Source of the DNA: Clostridiales bacterium UBA3277
Lineage (GTDB): Bacteria; Bacillota; Clostridia; Oscillospirales; Oscillospiraceae
NCBI GenBank assembly: GCA_002362145.1
Contig: DETX01000033.1
Coordinates: forward strand, 1-5,919
DNA length: 5,919 bases
Direction of reading: 5' to 3'
Position numbers and translations under genes: made by a program. Position 1 is the stretch's first letter. Each line of letters begins with the position of its first letter. Under the pieces are notes generated by a model. It did no database searches, was not told the DNA's origin, and saw only the letters and a list, made by a program, of their open reading frames with translations. This document shows positions 1-4,798 of this stretch, one piece after another.

Positions 1-164
1 TCATCGGCATGCGTTTCGGCTCCCTGTTCGATGCCACTCAGACCATGGTTATCAACCTGGGCAACGGCACCAGCCAGGTGCAGGTGGTTTCCTGGTACGA
101 CAACGAGAACTCCTACGTTTCTCAGATGGTCCGCACCATCAAGCACTTCGCCACCCTGCTGTAA
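1..164 (+). CDS. gap: Glyceraldehyde-3-phosphate dehydrogenase, C-terminal end (5' truncated by window)
   Basis: Only the last 53 complete codons are visible, reading from position 3 to the TAA at 162-164. The segment SWYDNENSYVSQMVRT is the C-terminal signature of phosphorylating GAPDH, whose WYDNE asparagine contacts the nicotinamide of NAD. The enzyme oxidises glyceraldehyde-3-phosphate to 1,3-bisphosphoglycerate in cytosolic glycolysis. The catalytic Cys and His lie upstream of the window. Codon use differs from the downstream genes: arginine is CGT/CGC rather than CGG, glycine is GGC rather than GGG, and several GTT and TCT codons occur. This fits a very highly expressed gene. A strong terminator follows within 15 bases, so gap ends its own transcript and is probably not in an operon with thiN. 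The family call is secure from the motif. Whether the cell has further GAPDH paralogues cannot be seen here. Confidence 0.93.
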   Translation, partial: IGMRFGSLFDATQTMVINLGNGTSQVQVVSWYDNENSYVSQMVRTIKHFATLL

Positions 165-177
165 TCGCGGATAAGAC

Positions 178-208
178 AAAAGGCCAGCCTTCGGGCTGGC
201 CTTTTTTT
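178..208 (+). terminator. Intrinsic terminator of gap
   Basis: A perfect 8-bp stem, GGCCAGCC (182-189) with GGCTGGCC (194-201), closes on a TTCG loop at 190-193. It is flanked by AAAA (178-181), which can pair with the first four T's, and followed by seven T's at 202-208. The C(UUCG)G tetraloop is exceptionally stable. Placement 13 bases after the gap stop codon makes this the end of the gap transcript. The A-tract would also allow weaker termination of transcripts coming from the other strand, but no reverse-strand gene is seen nearby. Confidence 0.96.
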
Positions 209-267
209 CGTTCCCCGGAGGGGCCGGGCCCAGGCACGAAATTTATAAACTGTTTACGTTCAGGTCC

Positions 268-296
268 TTTCCCTTTTTCCATCCTTGTGGTAAGAT
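268..296 (+). promoter_or_regulatory. Weak candidate promoter for the thiN-ATPase-mocR unit
   Basis: TAAGAT at 291-296 resembles a sigma-A -10 box and is preceded by TGG (288-290), an extended -10 TGn element. The hexamer 17 bases upstream, TTTCCC at 268-273, is a poor -35, so the call rests on the extended -10. A start near 303 would give a leader of about 26 bases before the ATG at 329. A promoter is expected somewhere in 209-328 because the strong gap terminator lies just upstream. No riboswitch-like fold fits in so short a leader. Confidence 0.35.
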
Positions 297-315
297 ATGG
301 ATATACGACCCGAAA

Positions 316-322
316 AGAGGGA
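316..322 (+). promoter_or_regulatory. Ribosome binding site of thiN (decides the start)
   Basis: AGAGGGA lies 6 bases before the ATG at 329. An in-frame GTG at 287 would add 14 residues, but it has no purine-rich site ahead of it and overlaps the candidate -10 box. The ATG at 329 is therefore preferred. Confidence 0.75.
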
Positions 323-328
323 AAACTC

Positions 329-964
329 ATGAAAACCTGCGTAATCTTCTGCGCGGCGGAATTTGACGGATTGCTGTCGGCTCTGGATCAGGACGCCCTG
401 GTCATCGCCGCCGACGGCGGCCTGCGGCACACCCAGGCTCTGGGCATCGAGCCAAATCTGATCCTGGGGGACTTTGACTCCCTGGGCTATACCCCCGCCG
501 GGGCCAGCGTTTTCCCGGTGGAGAAGGACGACACCGACGCCATGCTCTCCGCCCGCCGGGGGCTGGAGCTGGGCGCCCGGGAATTTCTGTTTTACGGCGC
601 CCTGGACGGGCCCAGGCTTGACCACACCGTGGCGAATTTTCAAACCCTGCAATTTCTGGCGGACCGGGGGGCCTGGGGATATCTCATCGGCAGGCGCTCC
701 ATAGTCACGGTGCTAAAAAATGGAACCCTCCGCTTTCCCGCCGGGCACCGGGGGAATCTCTCGGTGTTCTCCATGGGGGACCGGGCCCGGGGGGTCAGCA
801 TCCGGGGGGCCTATTACGGCCTGGAAAACTGGGAGCTCACCTGCGGCTTCCCCCTGGGGGCCAGCAACCACTTTACGGGGGAGCAGACGGAGATTACCGT
901 AGACGAGGGCAGCCTGCTCATCCTCTGGGACCGGCAGGAGGGACTGCCCCACCGCCTTAAATGA
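329..964 (+). CDS. thiN: Thiamine pyrophosphokinase
   Basis: The 211-residue product, a usual length for bacterial thiamine pyrophosphokinase, transfers pyrophosphate from ATP to thiamine to make thiamine diphosphate in the cytosol. Visible motifs in order are ADGG (28-31), GDFDS (47-51) and KDDTD (66-70), which supply the acidic residues that bind Mg2+ and ATP. Next comes GALDGPRLDH (90-99), matching the family GxxGxRxDH element. The C-terminal thiamine-binding domain follows, with FPLGASNHF (174-182) matching the family PLGxSNxF motif. All key acidic residues are present, so it should be active. No thiamine biosynthesis genes are nearby, which suggests use of imported or salvaged thiamine. 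The start at 329 is chosen from the AGAGGGA site 6 bases upstream. The next gene begins 9 bases after the stop, with its ribosome binding site overlapping that stop, so the two are probably coupled. Confidence 0.95.
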   Translation: MKTCVIFCAAEFDGLLSALDQDALVIAADGGLRHTQALGIEPNLILGDFDSLGYTPAGASVFPVEKDDTDAMLSARRGLELGAREFLFYGALDGPRLDHTVANFQTLQFLADRGAWGYLIGRRSIVTVLKNGTLRFPAGHRGNLSVFSMGDRARGVSIRGAYYGLENWELTCGFPLGASNHFTGEQTEITVDEGSLLILWDRQEGLPHRLK

Positions 965-969
965 GGTGA
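963..969 (+). promoter_or_regulatory. Ribosome binding site of the P-type ATPase, overlapping the thiN stop
   Basis: GAGGTGA begins inside the thiN TGA stop (962-964) and ends 4 bases before the ATG at 974. This is a short but workable spacing. Ribosomes terminating on thiN would sit on this site, which favours translational coupling. Confidence 0.7.
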
Positions 970-973
970 AACA

Positions 974-3355
974 ATGGAAGATATAGAGATCATTGACCCC
1001 CAGCTGGGACTGACAGAGGCGCAGGCGGCAGCCCGCCCCGCGGCGGGGGACGGGACCACCCCGGGCCGGACGGAAAAAGAAATTGTCCTGACCCACATTT
1101 TTACATTTTTCAACGGGATTTTCGCCTTGCTTGCCGCCCTGCTGCTGATCGCCGGGTCCAGCCTCATGAATATGGGCTTCCTGGTGGTGGCCGTCATCAA
1201 TACCGCCATCGGCACCATCCAGGAGATTCGGGCCAAACGGGCGGTGGACCGGCTGACCCTGGTGGCGGCCCAGCCCGTGCGGGTCATCCGGGACGGGAGA
1301 GAACGGGAGCTTCCGGCGCAGCAGCTGGTGGCGGGGGACATGGCCTGCTTTTCCCAGGGGGACGCCCTCCCCGCCGACGGAATTCTCCGCTCCGGGGAGA
1401 TGTGGGTGGACGAATCCCAACTCACCGGCGAGGCCGACGCAGTCTGCAAGCGCCCGGGGGATACGGTCCAGTCCGGCAGCGCCGTGCTGGCGGGCAGCGG
1501 CCGGGTCCAGCTCACTGCCGTGGGGGCGGACTGCTTTGCTGCCGTCCTGGCCCGGGAGGCCAAGGCCCATCCCAGGGCGAAAAAGTCGGGCATGACCCGC
1601 TCGCTGGACAAGCTGATCTTCGTAGTGGCCATAGCGCTGGTTCCCACCGGGGCGGTGCTTTTCTTCCAGGAGTGGCGGGTATTGGAGCTGGGCTTCCGGG
1701 AGAGCGTGGAGGGCACCGTGGCGGCCCTGGTGGGCATGATCCCGGAGGGGCTGTATCTGCTGACCTCCGTGGCCATGGCAGCCTCCGCTCTGAAGCTCAG
1801 CCGCAAAAAGGTCCTGGTCCAGGATATGAACTGCATCGAGCGGCTGGCCCGGGTGGATGTGCTGTGCGTGGACAAGACCGGCACCATCACCGAGCCGGAG
1901 ATGGAAATGGAAAACCTGGTGCCCCTCACCGATGATCCGCCGGAGTATCTGGAACATATGCTGGGGGCCATGTACCAGGAGCCGGACAACGCCACGGCCC
2001 GGGCCATCCACGCCCTCTTCCCCCAGAGCCCCTGGCAGGTGGAGCGCCGGGTGCCCTTCTCCCCGGTGACCAAGTGGAGCGCCATGACGGCGGCGGGGGA
2101 GGGCACCTTCCTGGTGGGAGCCCCCAGCACCCTGATGGGCTCCCGCTTCGGGGAAATTGGGGAGAAGGTCAAAAGCTGGACAGACTTGGGCAGCCGGGTG
2201 CTGCTGGCCGCCGCCTACGAAGGGGACTTAGGGCAGCGGGTGGAGGAGGAGAATCTCCGGCCCCTGGCCCTGCTGATTCTCACCAGTCCCCTGCGGCCCG
2301 GGGCCCGGGAGACCTTCTCCTATTTTGAAAGCCAGGGGGTCTCCCTGCGGGTGATCTCCGGCGACGACCCGGCCACCGCCGCCATGGTGGCCCAAAGGGC
2401 CGGCATCGCCGGGGCGGACCGGTATGTGGACGCCTCCCGGCTGGAAAGCCCCGGGGACTACGCCCGGGCCGTGGAAGAATACAACGTATTCGGCCGGGTC
2501 CGGCCGGAGCAGAAGCGGGAGCTGGTTGCCGCGCTGCAAAGGCAGGGCCACACTGTGGCCATGACCGGTGACGGCGTCAACGATCTTCTGGCGATGAAGC
2601 AGGCGGACTGCTCCGTGGCCATGGGTTCCGGGGCCCAGGCGGCCAGCCAGCTGGCAAGCCTGGTGCTGCTGAATTCGGATTTTTCCGCCATGCCCGGCAT
2701 TGTGGCCGAGGGCCGCCGGGTCATCAACAACATCCAGCGGGCGGCCACGCTGTTTCTGGTGAAGAATATCTTCTCCCTGGCCCTGTCCCTGGTGACGGTG
2801 CTGCTGGGCTGGCCCTATCCCCTGCAGCCCATCCACCTGACGGTGATCTCCGCCCTGACCATCGGCATTCCCTCCTTTTTTCTGGCTATGGAGCCCAACT
2901 ACGAGCGGGTGGAGGGGGCCTTCCTGCCGGGGGTGCTGCGGCGGGCCTTCCCCGGGGGACTGACCAATGTATTTGCCGTGGTGGTGTGCCAGGCCTTCCG
3001 GAAGGTGTTCGGCCTGCCCGGGGCGGTGATCTCCACGGTCTGCGCGGGAATCCTGGCAGTGGTGGGCATGATGGTCCTCTTCCAGGTCTGTAAACGGTTC
3101 AATCTCTTCCGGGGCATCATTTGGAGCGCCATGGCGGTGTGCCTGGTGCTGGTGTTCACCCAGCTGGGGGAGTTTTTCGAACTGTGGACCGGCACCGCCC
3201 AGGCGAAGCTGCTGCTCATCACGCTGCTGCTCATGACGCCCACGGTATTTTTCGCCATGCAGCGGCTCTTCGACTGGGGGGAACGGGTGTTCCGCCGGGC
3301 GAAGGCCCTGGCCCATCGGCTGACAAGGAAACGGAAACGCCATGCTGACATATGA
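974..3355 (+). CDS. CtpE-type cation-transporting P-type ATPase
   Basis: This 793-residue membrane pump has the full P-type ATPase core. The actuator loop TGEA is at 151-154. VGMIPEGL (253-260) is in transmembrane helix 4, and DKTGTIT (300-306) carries the phosphorylated Asp300. A short nucleotide-binding domain contains PFSPVTKWS (361-369), and the hinge motif TGDGVNDLLAMKQAD is at 531-545. About ten membrane helices are visible: roughly 43-60, 66-82, 212-231, 246-270, 592-612, 620-639, 661-676, 683-704, 712-730 and 744-762. The tail is basic and cytosolic. There is no N-terminal metal-binding domain and no CPC motif, which argues against a heavy-metal P1B pump. PEGL in helix 4, KWS in the N domain and SALTIGIPSFFLAMEPN in helix 6 resemble CtpE, a Mycobacterium tuberculosis pump linked to Ca2+ uptake. 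Substrate and direction here are inferred. One oddity is TSPLRP (438-443), where most relatives carry an Asp (D-x-x-R). The gene overlaps the next one by 14 bases. Confidence 0.92.
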   Translation: MEDIEIIDPQLGLTEAQAAARPAAGDGTTPGRTEKEIVLTHIFTFFNGIFALLAALLLIAGSSLMNMGFLVVAVINTAIGTIQEIRAKRAVDRLTLVAAQPVRVIRDGRERELPAQQLVAGDMACFSQGDALPADGILRSGEMWVDESQLTGEADAVCKRPGDTVQSGSAVLAGSGRVQLTAVGADCFAAVLAREAKAHPRAKKSGMTRSLDKLIFVVAIALVPTGAVLFFQEWRVLELGFRESVEGTVAALVGMIPEGLYLLTSVAMAASALKLSRKKVLVQDMNCIERLARVDVLCVDKTGTITEPEMEMENLVPLTDDPPEYLEHMLGAMYQEPDNATARAIHALFPQSPWQVERRVPFSPVTKWSAMTAAGEGTFLVGAPSTLMGSRFGEIGEKVKSWTDLGSRVLLAAAYEGDLGQRVEEENLRPLALLILTSPLRPGARETFSYFESQGVSLRVISGDDPATAAMVAQRAGIAGADRYVDASRLESPGDYARAVEEYNVFGRVRPEQKRELVAALQRQGHTVAMTGDGVNDLLAMKQADCSVAMGSGAQAASQLASLVLLNSDFSAMPGIVAEGRRVINNIQRAATLFLVKNIFSLALSLVTVLLGWPYPLQPIHLTVISALTIGIPSFFLAMEPNYERVEGAFLPGVLRRAFPGGLTNVFAVVVCQAFRKVFGLPGAVISTVCAGILAVVGMMVLFQVCKRFNLFRGIIWSAMAVCLVLVFTQLGEFFELWTGTAQAKLLLITLLLMTPTVFFAMQRLFDWGERVFRRAKALAHRLTRKRKRHADI
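3325..3330 (+). promoter_or_regulatory. Probable ribosome binding site of the MocR gene, inside the ATPase gene
   Basis: AAGGAA lies 11 bases before the ATG at 3342, within the ATPase coding frame. The spacing is slightly long, so initiation may depend partly on ribosomes arriving from the overlapping ATPase gene. The only nearby alternative, an in-frame TTG at 3357, has no such site. Confidence 0.5.
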
Positions 3356-4706
3356 TTTGAAAAAATCCCCCGGGGTGCCCTACTACGAGGCCCTCTACCG
3401 CTGCATCCGGGGGGACATCCTCTCCGGGGCCCTGGCCCCCGGGGAAAAGCTGCCCTCCAAGCGGGCCCTGGCGGAGAATCTGGAGGTCAGCAAGATCACC
3501 GTGGAGACGGCCTACAACCAGCTTCTGGCGGAGGGCTACCTCCGGTCCCAGGAGAAGGTGGGCTACTTTGTGGAGACCCTGGACCGGCCCCCTGTCCGGA
3601 AGCCCCAGCCTCCCCAGCCCCCGGCGGCCCCCAATCCGGGGGTCCGGGTGGACCTGACGGGCAGCGGCGGCGCCGGGTTTCCCTTTTCGGTGTGGAGCCG
3701 CCTCCAGCGGGAGGTCATGCTGGACTACGGGGAGAAGCTCCTGCTGCCCCTGCCAAACCAGGGCATCCCGGAGCTGCGCCTGGCCATCGCCCAGCACCTG
3801 GCGGCCTTCCGGGGCATGACCGTGGGCCCGGAGAACATTCTCATCGGCGCGGGGACGGACTTTCTCTACAACATCCTCATCCAGCTCCTGGGCCGGGACA
3901 AGCGCTACGCCGTGGAGGAGCCGGGCTACGGAAAAATCCGCAAGGTCTACGCCGCCGGAGGGGTCGAGACCCTCAGCGCCCCCCTGGACGGCTTCGGGGT
4001 CCGGCCGGAGGCCCTAGGGGACGCCGGGGTGCTCCATGTCTCCCCCTCCCACCATTTTCCCACGGGCTTGGTGACCCCGGTGAGCCGGCGGAGGGAGCTT
4101 TTAAGCTGGGCCCGGGAGGGAAAATGGATCATCGAGGACGACTACGACAGCGAGTTCCGGTTTTCCGCCCACCCGGTGCCCGCCATGTTCTCCCTGGACC
4201 GGGAGGAACGGGTCATCTATATGAACACCTTTTCCAAGAGCCTGGCCCCCTCCATCCGGCTGAGCTACATGGTCTTGCCGGAAAAGCTGCGGCACAGGTT
4301 CCAGGAGGAGCTGGGCTTTTACAGCTGCACGGTGCCCAGCTTCGAGCAGTACACCCTGGCCCGGTTTTTGAGCCGGGGGTACTTTGAAAAGCACATCAAC
4401 CGGATGCGGAAGTTCTACAAAAACCGCCGCAACGCCATCGTCGCCCAGGTGGCGGGCTGCGCCGGAGGAGCGCGCATGACCATGGAGGAGCAGGACGCGG
4501 GGCTGCATTTTCTTCTCCGGGTGAACACGGCCCTTTCCGACCGGGAGCTGACGGGGAAGCTGTCCGACCGGGGCATCCGGGTGAAGGCCCTGAGCGAATA
4601 CTACCACGACGACCCCGGCGACCGGCACTGCCTGGTGATCAACTACTCCGGCCTCCGGGAGGAGGACCTGGGGGAGGCGCTGACGGCCCTTTGCGAGATT
4701 ATGTAA
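3342..4706 (+). CDS. MocR-family transcriptional regulator (GntR winged helix plus aminotransferase-like domain)
   Basis: The 454-residue product is a PLP-dependent DNA-binding regulator. Residues 11-79 form a GntR-type winged helix: ILSGALAPGEKLPSKRALA (26-44), then VSKITVETAYNQLLAEGYL (49-67). A proline-rich linker spans about 81-100. From about 103 there is a fold-type I aminotransferase domain. TFSKSLAPSIR (296-306) supplies the PLP Schiff-base lysine, Lys299, and EDDYDSEFR (265-273) supplies Asp266 and Tyr268. The 31-residue step from Tyr268 to Lys299 equals that in GabR (Tyr281, Lys312), so PLP binding looks intact. Known relatives are GabR (GABA use), PdxR (PLP synthesis) and TauR. No GABA, taurine or pdxST genes are in view, so the target is unknown. 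It is probably co-translated with the ATPase. It also lies just upstream of a promoter region with two inverted repeats that might be its operators. That link is inference, since MocR sites are often direct repeats. Confidence 0.93.
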   Translation: MLTYDLKKSPGVPYYEALYRCIRGDILSGALAPGEKLPSKRALAENLEVSKITVETAYNQLLAEGYLRSQEKVGYFVETLDRPPVRKPQPPQPPAAPNPGVRVDLTGSGGAGFPFSVWSRLQREVMLDYGEKLLLPLPNQGIPELRLAIAQHLAAFRGMTVGPENILIGAGTDFLYNILIQLLGRDKRYAVEEPGYGKIRKVYAAGGVETLSAPLDGFGVRPEALGDAGVLHVSPSHHFPTGLVTPVSRRRELLSWAREGKWIIEDDYDSEFRFSAHPVPAMFSLDREERVIYMNTFSKSLAPSIRLSYMVLPEKLRHRFQEELGFYSCTVPSFEQYTLARFLSRGYFEKHINRMRKFYKNRRNAIVAQVAGCAGGARMTMEEQDAGLHFLLRVNTALSDRELTGKLSDRGIRVKALSEYYHDDPGDRHCLVINYSGLREEDLGEALTALCEIM

Positions 4707-4711
4707 ACAGG

Positions 4712-4726
4712 TTTTCCATAGGAAAG
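4712..4726 (+). repeat. Inverted repeat 1 (imperfect), candidate operator
   Basis: TTTTCC-ATA-GGAAAG has five perfect pairs around a 3-base centre (4718-4720), with the outermost pair mismatched. It has the same arms and spacing as the repeat at 4743-4757, and the two centres are 31 bases apart, about three helical turns. It lies upstream of the -35 box of the next gene. No T-run follows, so it does not read as a terminator for the MocR gene. Confidence 0.5.
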
Positions 4727-4738
4727 AACAGTTGCCCC

Positions 4739-4766
4739 TTGCTTTTCCGGCGGAAAACGATATAAT
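4739..4766 (+). promoter_or_regulatory. Sigma-A-type promoter of the ADP-ribosylglycohydrolase-like gene
   Basis: A consensus -10, TATAAT at 4761-4766, lies 16 bases after TTGCTT (4739-4744), a -35 with four of six consensus bases. Transcription would start near 4773 and leave a leader of about 26 bases before the TTG at 4799. The spacer contains a perfect inverted repeat, which suggests repression by steric block or control by spacer distortion. No terminator separates this promoter from the MocR gene, so read-through from upstream is also possible. Confidence 0.8.
4743..4757 (+). repeat. Inverted repeat 2 (perfect, 6-bp arms) in the promoter spacer, candidate operator
   Basis: TTTTCC (4743-4748), a GGC centre, and GGAAAA (4752-4757) form a perfect 15-base dyad. 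It overlaps the last two bases of the -35 box and ends 3 bases before the -10. A dimeric protein bound here would compete with RNA polymerase. Together with the related repeat at 4712-4726 it looks like a two-site operator on one helix face. The regulator is not identified; the adjacent MocR product is the nearest candidate. Confidence 0.55.
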
Positions 4767-4784
4767 AAGGGTAAGCAACGGGAG

Positions 4785-4791
4785 AAGGAGG
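4785..4791 (+). promoter_or_regulatory. Strong ribosome binding site defining a TTG start
   Basis: AAGGAGG, a near-perfect anti-16S match, ends 7 bases before the TTG at 4799. The first in-frame ATG comes only at codon 21, inside the conserved GDAMG motif, so TTG is the real start. The strong site may offset the weak start codon. Confidence 0.88.
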
Positions 4792-4798
4792 GGTTTTC

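Noticed and set aside
213..231. GC-rich inverted repeats after the gap terminator (CCCC-gga-GGGG, GGGCC-g-GGCCC)
   Set aside because: The arms are short, the loops are 1-3 bases, and no T-run or other context follows. It looks like base-composition noise.
275..325. Half-sites TTTTCC (275-280) and GGAAAA (320-325) near the thiN promoter as further copies of the 4712/4743 operator
   Set aside because: The half-sites are about 40 bases apart and not arranged as a dyad. TTTTCC also occurs inside coding regions here, so the match is too weak to claim.
287..328. GTG at 287 as an upstream start of thiN
   Set aside because: It has no ribosome binding site, and the added 14 residues precede the normal start of the family. 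The codon overlaps the candidate extended -10. The ATG at 329 has AGAGGGA at good spacing.
209..328. A TPP riboswitch controlling thiN
   Set aside because: The interval has no recognisable THI-box elements, and the likely leader of about 26 bases is too short for the aptamer.
713..2172. Two long overlapping reverse-strand ORFs (713-2011 and 814-2172) over thiN and the ATPase gene
   Set aside because: They lie opposite strongly conserved thiamine pyrophosphokinase and P-type ATPase motifs. Their products are low-complexity, rich in Gly, His, Pro, Arg and Ser, with no known motif. Long open antisense frames are expected at this G+C content.
4732..4737. TTGCCC as the -35 box of the promoter at 4761
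   Set aside because: The spacer to TATAAT would be 23 bases, far outside the usual 16-18. TTGCTT at 4739 gives 16.
4712..4757. The inverted repeats as a terminator for the MocR gene
   Set aside because: The stems are weak and AT-rich with 3-base loops, and no T-tract follows either one. Their overlap with a good promoter makes an operator more likely.
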